A DNA stretch of 64,000 nucleotides. Source: an uncultured Emticicia sp. (GTDB lineage: Bacteria; Bacteroidota; Bacteroidia; Cytophagales; Spirosomataceae). The notes under the pieces were generated by a model. It searched no databases, was not told the DNA's origin, and saw only the letters and a program-made list of their open reading frames with translations. Below are positions 27,842 to 35,895 of the stretch, one piece after another. The DNA lies in NCBI RefSeq assembly GCF_937903345.1, contig NZ_CALCZQ010000069.1, positions 11,018-75,017 on the forward strand, written 5' to 3'. Each line of letters opens with the position of its first letter. The first letter of the stretch is position 1. The position numbers and the translations under genes were made by a program.

Positions 27842-28743
27842 AACAAAAAATATTTGTAATCGGGAGTTCAAATACCGATATGGTTGTAAAATCTGAGAAG
27901 TTACCAGCTCCTGGAGAAACTATTATTGGAGGAAAATTTCTGATGAATGCAGGCGGAAAAGGAGCAAATCAGGCTGTAGCTGCTGCAAAATTGGGAGCAG
28001 ATATAACTTTTGTTAGTAAAGTTGGAGATGATATTTTCGGAAAACAAGCCATTCAAGGATTTCAGAAAGAAGGTATTAATACTGATTTTATATTTATTGA
28101 TGCAGAAAATCCTTCGGGTGTGGCTTTGATTTTGGTTGATGCCAAAGGCGAAAATAGTATTGCGGTGGCTTCAGGAGCAAACGGAAATTTACAAATATCT
28201 GAAGTAGAAAAAGCGATTAATCAAATTTCGACGAATGACACAGTTTTACTGCAACTCGAAATACCGATTCCGACCGTAGAATTTGCCATCAAAAAATGTC
28301 ATGAAAATGGTGCGAAAGTAATTTTAAATCCTGCTCCAGCACAAATTCTCGACGAGACTGTTTTCCAATATCTCGACATAATCACTCCCAACGAAACAGA
28401 AGCACAATTACTCACAGGAATAAAAGTAATAGACCTCGAAACTGCCGAACAAGCTGCACTCAAATTTCACGAAAAAGGAGTAAAAAATGTAATTATTACA
28501 CTTGGCTCAAAGGGAGCATATTTGCACAATTCGACAACCAATAGTTTAATTGCTGCTCCTGCCGTTCAAGCAGTTGACACCACTGCCGCTGGTGATGTTT
28601 TTAACGGTGCATTGGCGGTTGCACTTTATGAAGGAAATGATTTAGAACAAGCCATTGAGTTTGCCTGTAAAGCAGCAGCCATTTCAGTTACTCGTATGGG
28701 AGCTCAATCCTCTGCTCCTTTGCGAGGTGAGATTGATAAATAA
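27838..28743 (+). CDS. rbsK: Ribokinase
   Basis: This 301-residue PfkB-family kinase has the N-terminal signature GGKGANQAVAAAKLGA (about 39-54). The C-terminal ATP/active-site signature is DTTAAGDVFNGALAVAL, with catalytic Asp in AAGD. It phosphorylates ribose to ribose-5-phosphate in the cytoplasm. It is coupled to the nucleoside hydrolase by a 4-bp overlap and precedes a sugar transporter, so the operon links ribose release, uptake and phosphorylation. Assignment as ribokinase rather than another PfkB sugar kinase rests on overall motif match and context. Confidence 0.92.
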   Translation: MKQKIFVIGSSNTDMVVKSEKLPAPGETIIGGKFLMNAGGKGANQAVAAAKLGADITFVSKVGDDIFGKQAIQGFQKEGINTDFIFIDAENPSGVALILVDAKGENSIAVASGANGNLQISEVEKAINQISTNDTVLLQLEIPIPTVEFAIKKCHENGAKVILNPAPAQILDETVFQYLDIITPNETEAQLLTGIKVIDLETAEQAALKFHEKGVKNVIITLGSKGAYLHNSTTNSLIAAPAVQAVDTTAAGDVFNGALAVALYEGNDLEQAIEFACKAAAISVTRMGAQSSAPLRGEIDK

Positions 28744-28779
28744 CAAAAGACAAAAAAACACAAAAAACTCAACCATAAC

Positions 28780-30342
28780 ATGAAAAACAAATTTTTACCA
28801 ATTATTTTCTGCCTATTATCGACAATTACTTATGGACAAAAAATGATAACGATGAGCAAAGAAAAGCTCAAAGATAAAATCATGGGGGGTTGGGCAGGCC
28901 AGACTATCGGCGTTACTTTCGGAGCTCCAGTTGAGTTCAAATTTAACGGCACAATGATTAACGACTACCAAAAAATCCCGTGGTATGATGGCTTACTTCA
29001 AAAAACTATGACTAATAATCCTGGAGTTTATGACGACCTTTATATGGATTTGACATTTGTAGAAGTTTTTGAGCGTGAAGGACTCAATGCCCCTGTTGAA
29101 TCGCACGCTAAATCTTATGCCAATGCAGGCTATATGCTTTGGCACGCCAATCAAGCGGCTCGCTACAATATTTTGCAAGGCATTATGCCACCTGCTTCAG
29201 GACATTGGCACAATAATCCGCACGCCGATTGCATTGATTATCAGATAGAAGCCGATTTTGCTGGACTTATGTCGCCCGGAATGCCTAATACGGCCTCAAA
29301 AATTTCTGATAAAATTGGTCATATCATGAACTACGGCGATGGCTGGTACGGTGGCGTATATATCGGTGCAATGTATTCGTTGGCTTTGACTTCAAATGAC
29401 ATAAATTATGTTGTAAATGAGGCCTTAAAAACCATTCCGAAGGAATCACAGTATTATAAATGTATTACCGATGTAATAAAATGGCACAAAATGTATCCTG
29501 ATAATTGGAAAAAAACTTGGTTTGAATTGCAACAAAAATGGACAAATGACATTGGTTGTCCCGACGGCGTTTTTGCACCTTTCAACATTGATGCAACTAT
29601 CAACTCGGCTTATGTAGTTTTGGGCTTGCTTTACGGAAAAGGTGATTTCACCCAAACGATGGAAATCACTACTCGTTGCGGACAAGACGCAGATTGTAAT
29701 CCATCTTCAGCAGGCGGAATTTTGGGGGCAATGTTGGGATACAAAGCCATTCCTGAATACTGGAAATTAGGTCTGAAGGCAATCGAAGATATGGATTTTA
29801 AATATACCTCCACTTCACTCAATGATGTATATGAAATCGGCACAAAACACGCTTTACAAAATATCGAACGTAATGGTGGTAAAATTTTGGGCAATTCAGT
29901 CAGTATTAAAAGTCAATTACCAACAGCTGTGAGATTCGAGGAAAGTTTCAAAGGCCATTACCCGCTTGATAAAAAATGGATTGGTAAAAATTTAGAAAAT
30001 GAAATTGAATTGGATTTTGAAGGAAATGGCTTTGTAGTAAAAGGAGAAGCCAAACCAAAAGAAGGTAGTTCATGGGACTCTAAAAGTGAAAAATTTGCCC
30101 AAATTGAAGTATATGTTGATGGAAAATTACATGAAACTGTCAAACTTCCAGTAAAATTTACTACTCGTCGCCACGAAATTTGTTGGAAATACGAACTTAG
30201 CGATGCACCTCATAAGATAAAACTAAAATTACTCAACCCCGACCCTGAAATGATTTGCTATTTATCAGAATTAATCTGGTATTCTAGTAAACCACAGCAA
30301 AAAATGACAATTGGCACTTTCGGGCCTTATAAGAAGAAATGA
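28780..30342 (+). CDS. Exported ADP-ribosylglycohydrolase with C-terminal beta domain
   Basis: The 520-residue protein has a signal peptide (1-20, ending TYGQ). An ADP-ribosylglycohydrolase (DraG/ARH) fold follows at about 26-365, starting DKIMGGWAGQTIGVTFGAPV. The first metal site is present as Asp85, Asp86 and Asp90 (VYDDLYMDL). The second is a variant, GQDADCNPSSAGGILGA, keeping Asp303 and Asp305 but not the usual D-T-D-T. Residues about 370-515 form an added beta-rich domain not part of classical ARH enzymes (FVVKGEAKPK, KFAQIEVYVDGKLHETVKL). Export and context suggest hydrolysis of an ADP-ribose or ribose glycosidic bond outside the cytoplasm; the true substrate is unknown. Confidence 0.85.
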   Translation: MKNKFLPIIFCLLSTITYGQKMITMSKEKLKDKIMGGWAGQTIGVTFGAPVEFKFNGTMINDYQKIPWYDGLLQKTMTNNPGVYDDLYMDLTFVEVFEREGLNAPVESHAKSYANAGYMLWHANQAARYNILQGIMPPASGHWHNNPHADCIDYQIEADFAGLMSPGMPNTASKISDKIGHIMNYGDGWYGGVYIGAMYSLALTSNDINYVVNEALKTIPKESQYYKCITDVIKWHKMYPDNWKKTWFELQQKWTNDIGCPDGVFAPFNIDATINSAYVVLGLLYGKGDFTQTMEITTRCGQDADCNPSSAGGILGAMLGYKAIPEYWKLGLKAIEDMDFKYTSTSLNDVYEIGTKHALQNIERNGGKILGNSVSIKSQLPTAVRFEESFKGHYPLDKKWIGKNLENEIELDFEGNGFVVKGEAKPKEGSSWDSKSEKFAQIEVYVDGKLHETVKLPVKFTTRRHEICWKYELSDAPHKIKLKLLNPDPEMICYLSELIWYSSKPQQKMTIGTFGPYKKK

Positions 30343-30345
30343 TTA

Positions 30346-30433
30346 ATTTCGGTGCCTTCGGTATCGCTCAGCCACCGAAAACTTCTCACTCAATCAACTT
30401 TTTTTGGTAGTTGAGCGGAGTTGAAACTATCAA
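30346..30433. repeat. REP-like palindromic element
   Basis: Between the glycohydrolase and transporter genes lie two stacked palindromes: TTCGGTG/CACCGAA (about 30347-30379), then TCAACT/AGTTGA leading into GTTGAGCGGAGTTGAAACTA. This resembles the GGTTGAGCGGAGTCGAAACC element commonly scattered between genes in Bacteroidota and other phyla. It could stabilise the upstream message or weaken transporter expression within the operon. Confidence 0.55.
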
Positions 30434-30463
30434 AAAATAACGAAACCTAACCTTAATAAAACC

Positions 30464-31459
30464 ATGTTTGTCATTCAAGATTATTCGCTCGCTGTTATAT
30501 TTACGCTGGTCACGATGCTCTGCTGGGGCTCGTGGGCAAATACTCAAAAACTAACATCAAAAGACTGGCGTTTTGAGACTTTTTACTGGGACTATGTGTT
30601 TGGAATCTTAATTGCTTCACTCATTTTCGCTTTTACATTTGGTAGCTACGGTGAAGGTGGCAGAAGTTTCTTGGCCGACGTACAACAGGCTGATAGTCAA
30701 AGCATTCAATCGGCCATTATTGGTGGCGTTGTATTTAATGCCGCTAATATTTTGTTAGTAGCCGCCATCACGATTGCAGGAATGTCGGTCGCATTTCCAG
30801 TAGGCATTGGCTTGGCTTTGGTTATTGGTGTGATCGTCAATTACTTAGACAATCCAGTGGGCGATAAAACCTTGCTTTTTGGCGGAATGGCTTTAATCGT
30901 TTTAGCGATTTTGCTCAACGCAAATGCTTATAGAAAAATGCAAAGTGGTCAAGGCAGCGTTTCGACCAAAGGTTTAGTTCTGTCAGTTGTGGCGGGAATT
31001 CTGATGGGCTATTTCTATAAATATGTGGCTGCATCAATGTTTCCAGATTTCAATGTACCAGAAGTGGGAAAACTGAGCCCATATACTGCTGTTTTCTTTT
31101 TTGCGATTGGTGTTTTATTGAGCAATTTTTTGTTCAATACTTTGCTAATGAAACGTCCATTCGATGGAATGCCTGTTAGCTATGCTGATTACTTCAATGG
31201 TTCATTCAAAAATCACATAATGGGAATTTTGGGTGGTATGATTTGGTGTAAAGGAATGTCGTTCAACATTATTGCTTCTGGAAAAGCGGGCCCTGCAATT
31301 TCGTATGGCTTAGGACAAGGAGCAACAATTGTAGCAGCAATTTGGGGAATCTATATATGGAAAGAATTTAAAAATGCCCCCAAAGGCACATCAACCATGC
31401 TCAATATCATGCTTTTGTGTTATGTGATTGGTTTAGGAATGATAATCGCTGCGAGATAA
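30464..31459 (+). CDS. GRP-family sugar transporter (glucose/ribose porter type)
   Basis: The 331-residue protein has ten hydrophobic helices and the DMT-superfamily GRP/RhaT signatures LCWGSWANTQKLTSKDWRFE (residues 19-38), SVAFPVGIGLALVIGVIVNY and GLGQGATIVAAIWGIYIWKEF. It should import a monosaccharide with protons or sodium. As the last gene of the nucleoside hydrolase/ribokinase/glycohydrolase set it most likely carries ribose, but that is inferred from context. The following ABC gene starts within about 100 bp. Confidence 0.88.
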   Translation: MFVIQDYSLAVIFTLVTMLCWGSWANTQKLTSKDWRFETFYWDYVFGILIASLIFAFTFGSYGEGGRSFLADVQQADSQSIQSAIIGGVVFNAANILLVAAITIAGMSVAFPVGIGLALVIGVIVNYLDNPVGDKTLLFGGMALIVLAILLNANAYRKMQSGQGSVSTKGLVLSVVAGILMGYFYKYVAASMFPDFNVPEVGKLSPYTAVFFFAIGVLLSNFLFNTLLMKRPFDGMPVSYADYFNGSFKNHIMGILGGMIWCKGMSFNIIASGKAGPAISYGLGQGATIVAAIWGIYIWKEFKNAPKGTSTMLNIMLLCYVIGLGMIIAAR

Positions 31460-31523
31460 AATTTTGAGTAAAAAAACTCTCATTGCAACATTTTACAAAA
31501 AAACGTTGTTAAAATTTTATGGG

Positions 31524-31562
31524 TCAACTAACTCAGAACTCGGAATTTATAACTCAGAACTC
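31524..31562 (+). repeat. Degenerate AACTCAGAACTC direct repeat at the 5' end of the ABC gene
   Basis: Two copies of AACTCAGAACTC separated by GGAATTTAT form low-complexity linker sequence like that seen at other gene borders here. It is open in the ABC frame, which is why the predicted N-terminus is uncertain. Confidence 0.5.
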
Positions 31563-33344
31563 TTGAAACATCTCGCTTACCTCAATAAATATTTCCTAAA
31601 ATACAAATGGTACTTGATTTTGGGTATCATTTTCACTATCGTTTCCAACCTTTTTGGCATTATACCTGCCCAAATTGTGCGTCATGCACTCGATTTGGTT
31701 AAGGAAACGATTGATATTTATTTTCTCTACAATAATTCACAGACCCAAAAAGCCATGTACGATGTCTTCACAACTAGCATTGGTATTTATGGTTTGTTGA
31801 TTTTGGTAATGGCAATCTTGAAAGGGATTTTCCTTTTTGCTGTTCGACAGACGCTTATTGTGATGTCTCGCCACATTGAATTTGATCTGAAAAACGAAAT
31901 TTATGCTCACTATCAAAGCCTGCCTTTGAGTTTTTATCGCCAAAACAATACTGGAGATTTAATGGCAAGAATCTCGGAGGATGTCGGGAAAGTCAGAATG
32001 TACGTTGGTCCATCATTGATGTATTTGATGAATATGGTGGTGTTGGTAGTTTTAGTTTTGAGCTATATGTTTTCGGTCAATTCTCGCCTTACTTGGTGGG
32101 TTTTACTGCCGATGCCCGTTCTTTCGGCGAGTATATTTTTAGTAAGTAGTACCATGAATAAGCGTTCAGAAGAAATTCAAAAAAGCCTTTCAAATCTTTC
32201 TACTTTCGTGCAAGAAGCCTTTTCTGGAATCAGAGTTCTGAAAGCTTTTGCCCGTGAAGACGATTCAGCCAAACGTTTTACAGCAGAAAGTGATGTTTAT
32301 AAATCAAAATCATTGGCATTAACACAAGTTGACGCACTTTTTTCGCCAACCACAGCCCTACTTATTGGTTTAAGCACTGTTTTATGTGTATATGTGGGGG
32401 GACAAGAAATCATCGCAGGAAGATTAACTCCAGGCAATGTCACTGAATTTATCATGTATGTGTTTATGCTTACGTGGCCGCTTATTGCATTGGGTTGGAC
32501 TTCGAGCCAAATTCAGCGTGCAGCCGCTTCACAAAAACGTATCAATGAATTTTTGAATATCAAATCAGAAATCGTTTCGACGAAAAATATCACGAAGCCA
32601 ATCGAGGGAAATATCAGTTTCCGAAACATTGATTTTATTTATCCCGATTCGGGAATTCAAGCACTCAAAAACTTTAATCTTGATATAAAAGCAGGTGAGT
32701 CGGTAGCAATTTTGGGCACGACAGGTTCTGGTAAAAGTACAATTGCCAACTTAATTGTAAGAATGTATGATACCACCAATGGAGACATACTTTTTGATGG
32801 TGTTTCGATAAAAGATTATAACGTGCAATACTTACGTAGCCAAATGGGATATGTACCGCAGGAAGTATTTTTATTTTCGGATACAATTATGAATAACGCT
32901 AAATTCGGTTCGCCAAATTTATCTAACGAGCAAGTTATCCAAGCCACAAAAGATGCCGATTTATATCAAAATATCATGGATTTTCCTGAAAGATTTGATA
33001 CAAAACTCGGAGAAAGAGGAATTACGCTTTCGGGTGGACAAAAGCAAAGACTTTCAATTTCCCGTGCTATTGCCCGTGAACCAAAGATTTTGATTCTTGA
33101 TGATTGTCTTTCAGCGGTTGATACCAACACCGAAAATATTATCTTGAATAATCTCCAACGTATCATGCAGAACCGTACTTCGGTCATTATTTCTCACCGA
33201 GTTTCGTCAGCAAAACTGGCCGATAAAATCTTGGTTTTGGACAATGGCGAAGTAGTAGAACAAGGCACGCATGACGCACTTTATGAAAAAGGCGGAGCTT
33301 ACCGTGAGCTTTACGAAAAACAATTGCAGACTGAAGAAGTTTGA
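31563..33344 (+). CDS. ABC exporter half-transporter with degenerate ATP site (YheI/TM287-like)
   Basis: A fused membrane domain (six helices) and nucleotide-binding domain. Walker A GTTGSGKS, a canonical LSGGQKQR signature and the H-loop ISHR are present, but Walker B reads LILDDCLSAVD: Asp (position 514 from this start) replaces the catalytic Glu. That swap marks the degenerate-site subunit of heterodimeric exporters. The frame is open from a TTG at 31464, but codons 18-33 derive from an intergenic AACTCAGAACTC repeat, so I prefer the TTG at 31563 (residues KHLAYLNKYFLKYKW). No partner is adjacent; a complementary half lies at 52233-54008. The substrate is unknown. Confidence 0.88.
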   Translation: MKHLAYLNKYFLKYKWYLILGIIFTIVSNLFGIIPAQIVRHALDLVKETIDIYFLYNNSQTQKAMYDVFTTSIGIYGLLILVMAILKGIFLFAVRQTLIVMSRHIEFDLKNEIYAHYQSLPLSFYRQNNTGDLMARISEDVGKVRMYVGPSLMYLMNMVVLVVLVLSYMFSVNSRLTWWVLLPMPVLSASIFLVSSTMNKRSEEIQKSLSNLSTFVQEAFSGIRVLKAFAREDDSAKRFTAESDVYKSKSLALTQVDALFSPTTALLIGLSTVLCVYVGGQEIIAGRLTPGNVTEFIMYVFMLTWPLIALGWTSSQIQRAAASQKRINEFLNIKSEIVSTKNITKPIEGNISFRNIDFIYPDSGIQALKNFNLDIKAGESVAILGTTGSGKSTIANLIVRMYDTTNGDILFDGVSIKDYNVQYLRSQMGYVPQEVFLFSDTIMNNAKFGSPNLSNEQVIQATKDADLYQNIMDFPERFDTKLGERGITLSGGQKQRLSISRAIAREPKILILDDCLSAVDTNTENIILNNLQRIMQNRTSVIISHRVSSAKLADKILVLDNGEVVEQGTHDALYEKGGAYRELYEKQLQTEEV

Positions 33345-33379
33345 TAATTAACGGTTTTCATTCATCAATTTGCACAAAT

Positions 33380-33415
33380 AAAAAGTCTTGCGAGCATAAC
33401 TCACAAGACTTTTTT
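33380..33415. terminator. Bidirectional terminator after the ABC exporter gene
   Basis: An 11-bp stem (AAAAAGTCTTG / CAAGACTTTTT), extended inward by GAG/CTC after one mismatch, has T runs on both strands. It lies 36 bp after the ABC stop and 29 bp after the stop of the convergent minus-strand gene, so it serves both. Confidence 0.85.
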
Positions 33416-33443
33416 CTGTAACTGCTTACTATAAGCGAACTAA

Positions 33444-33896
33444 TCAATATCTTCTGTTATACCGACCATCGCCACGGTCATCACCACGATTTCCCCGACG
33501 GAAATCTTCGTAGGTTACCCGTTCACTATCACGTTTTTCACGATTTATCCAACGGTTCAAAACTGCTAAATCTTCCATCAAATCACGGCGTTCACGTGGG
33601 TCTAAATTACCATCACGTTTGTAGCGATTTTCTTTATATTCGATAGCCTCTACTTCACGCAATAAACGTTTTGATTCACGAGACGTGATACGCCCACTTT
33701 CAATTCCCCAAGCAATTTGGCGGCGAGCCTCACGTTGATAACTATCAATTTTATCGTAGCCACCTCTACCATAATTATCGTTTCTTTCATAACGCCCATT
33801 GTCGTTGCGGTCGTACCCACGATGGTCATTTCCTCTTTGTGCATTGGCCACGGCAGCACTTGCTACCAACATTGCCACAATCATTAGTTTTCTCAT
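33444..33896 (-). CDS. Exported Arg/Asp/Gly-rich small protein
   Basis: The 150-residue protein has a signal peptide (MRKLMIVAMLVASAAVANAQ, 1-20). Residues 21-50 and 130-150 are disordered, Arg/Gly/Asp/Asn/Tyr-rich tails (RGNDHRGYDRNDNGRYERND). The central part (51-128) is a charged helical segment with IAWGIESGRITSRESKRLLR. The core resembles small periplasmic helical proteins of Bacteroidota that I cannot name. A role in binding anionic ligands is conceivable from the basic composition, but nothing more can be said. Confidence 0.75.
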   Translation of the reverse strand: MRKLMIVAMLVASAAVANAQRGNDHRGYDRNDNGRYERNDNYGRGGYDKIDSYQREARRQIAWGIESGRITSRESKRLLREVEAIEYKENRYKRDGNLDPRERRDLMEDLAVLNRWINREKRDSERVTYEDFRRGNRGDDRGDGRYNRRY

Positions 33897-34146
33897 AGTC
33901 AGACTTATTTTAGTTTTACTACTATTATACCTCCTTATTTATTGGATTCTAATACTTAGATGCAAAATCTCTTCAAAGGGTTTATTTTAAGTTTTGTTAA
34001 TGATTGTTAATGCCAAAATCTCCTAAAATGACACGTTTCTCAGTAATTCTATTCAATATCAGATTTAAATCTATATTAATTGTTTACATTCGTAAAAAAA
34101 ACACTTATACAAAAAAGTTGTTTTATATAAAAAGTTACTAAAAATA

Positions 34147-34833
34147 ATGATTGCAGAACTAAAAGGTGCAGGAAAGCAATATCAAACTGGCGACCAAACC
34201 ATCGTGGCACTTCAAGCAACAACCTTAAAACTCAACGAAGGCGAATTAATGCTAATCATTGGACCGTCGGGCTCGGGAAAAACTACGCTACTTTCTTTAT
34301 TAGGTTGTGTTATTTATCCTTCATTCGGAGATTTATGGGTGGATGGCAAGCATATCAATGACCTTAAACCCAACGAATTGGCCAATCTTCGTCTCAATAC
34401 TATTGGATTTGTTTTTCAAAGTTTCAATTTACTTGCACCGCTTAATGCCGAAGACAATGTAGGATTACCGCTTAAACTTCAAGGGGTTTCGAGTTCAGTA
34501 ATCAAAAAAAGAGTACAAAAAGCCTTAGAAGTTGTAGATATGACCGACCGAAGAAAAAACTTACCAAAAGAACTTTCTGGCGGACAGCAACAGAGAATAG
34601 CAATCGCAAGAGCTTTAGTCACGAATCCAAAACTAATTCTCTGTGACGAACCAACTGCCTCACTCGATAAAGATTCCTTGGCTATTGTGATGAACGAACT
34701 TCGCCACTTGGCAAGACAAGGTAAATCAGTAGCAGTTGTGACGCACGACCCACGACTACAAGAATATGCTGACCGAGTTGTGGAAGTGAAAAATGGCATT
34801 GCAACTGAAATTTTTGACCAAAAAACTCAGTAA
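34147..34833 (+). CDS. ABC transporter ATP-binding protein (MacB/DevA-like)
   Basis: The 228-residue ATPase has Walker A GPSGSGKTT (about 39-47), a Q-loop (FVFQSFNLL), the signature LSGGQQQR and Walker B LILCDEPTASLD, in the LolD/MacB/DevA subfamily. It is the first gene of a four-gene set (ATPase, adaptor, permease, TolC-like channel), 55 bp before the adaptor gene. It powers export across both membranes rather than uptake. The 250-bp AT-rich spacer upstream should hold the operon promoter. Confidence 0.92.
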   Translation: MIAELKGAGKQYQTGDQTIVALQATTLKLNEGELMLIIGPSGSGKTTLLSLLGCVIYPSFGDLWVDGKHINDLKPNELANLRLNTIGFVFQSFNLLAPLNAEDNVGLPLKLQGVSSSVIKKRVQKALEVVDMTDRRKNLPKELSGGQQQRIAIARALVTNPKLILCDEPTASLDKDSLAIVMNELRHLARQGKSVAVVTHDPRLQEYADRVVEVKNGIATEIFDQKTQ

Positions 34834-34887
34834 ATTAATTCGAAAAAAAACATTTTCCGTTGAATTTAAACAATTGAATTTAATACT

Positions 34888-35835
34888 ATGAAAAAATACT
34901 TTTTATTCTTCATAACCATCACAATATTAAGCTCTTGCAATAAAAAAGAAAAAGAAAAAGCTGAAAAAGCAAAGGCTGATTCACTTGCAACAATACCTTC
35001 AACTAACAACCAAATTTTGGGTGTTGCTCGTATCGAACCTGAAGATGGTATTTTGAGTTTGACCGCAGGGGCAAATGGAAAAGTATTGGAAGTTTTAATT
35101 AAAGAGAATCAAATTGTACAGAAAGGACAAAGTTTATTAATGATTGATAATAGTATTGAAAATGCACAATTATTTCAATCTGAAAGCAAAATTGGTACAC
35201 AAAAAGCGATGATTGAAGTATCACAATCCAATCTGGAAGTGGCCAAAGTAAGCCTAAAAAATGCATTTGAAAATTACCAACGAAACTTACGCTTATTTGA
35301 AGGAAATGCCCAAACTAAACAAGCAGTTGAAGATAGCAAAGCTTTGGTTGATAAATTGATGAAAGATGTAGAAGCCTCAACAGCCAATATTGAACAGTCG
35401 AAGAGTAGAATGAAAGAATTAGAAGCAGACATTATTTATTATAGTACAATAGTCAATCAGAAAAAAGTTAATTCTTTAGTTTCAGGAAAGGTACTAAAAG
35501 TTACTGTAAAAACAGGAGATTACATAAATAATATCACTCAAATTGCCGAATTTGCACCTAAAGGCTCATTAATCGCAAAAACTGAAGTAGACGAATTGTA
35601 TGCTGAAAAAATACAAATCGGACAAAAAGCCTTCATTATTTCACAAACAACTGGCGATACGCTAGCCCATGGCTCCGTAAGTTATACTGCCGATTATTTA
35701 AAACAAAAATCACTTTTCAAAGACCAAGCAACTGAACAAGAGGATCGTCGCGTACGTGACGTATCGATAAGATTGGAGTCAGGAAAAATGCCACTTATCG
35801 GTAGTCGAGTTGATTGTGTAATATTGTTAAAGTAA
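34888..35835 (+). CDS. HlyD/DevB-type membrane-fusion adaptor, predicted lipoprotein
   Basis: The 315-residue protein has a lipobox (ILSSC, Cys17) followed by a Lys/Glu-rich linker. A biotinyl-lipoyl half motif comes next (VLEVLIKENQIVQKGQSLLMIDN, about 65-87), then a long alpha-helical hairpin (about 95-190), the second lipoyl half (GKVLKVTVKTGDYI) and a beta-barrel domain ending near VDCVILLK. This is the periplasmic bridge between the permease and the outer-membrane channel. The lipid anchor is notable because many HlyD-type adaptors use a transmembrane helix instead. Confidence 0.9.
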   Translation: MKKYFLFFITITILSSCNKKEKEKAEKAKADSLATIPSTNNQILGVARIEPEDGILSLTAGANGKVLEVLIKENQIVQKGQSLLMIDNSIENAQLFQSESKIGTQKAMIEVSQSNLEVAKVSLKNAFENYQRNLRLFEGNAQTKQAVEDSKALVDKLMKDVEASTANIEQSKSRMKELEADIIYYSTIVNQKKVNSLVSGKVLKVTVKTGDYINNITQIAEFAPKGSLIAKTEVDELYAEKIQIGQKAFIISQTTGDTLAHGSVSYTADYLKQKSLFKDQATEQEDRRVRDVSIRLESGKMPLIGSRVDCVILLK

Positions 35836-35895
35836 TAATTTAAGGTCAATAAAAAAGATTTCAACGAGCGATTCTGGAAAATCGCCCCACAGAAT

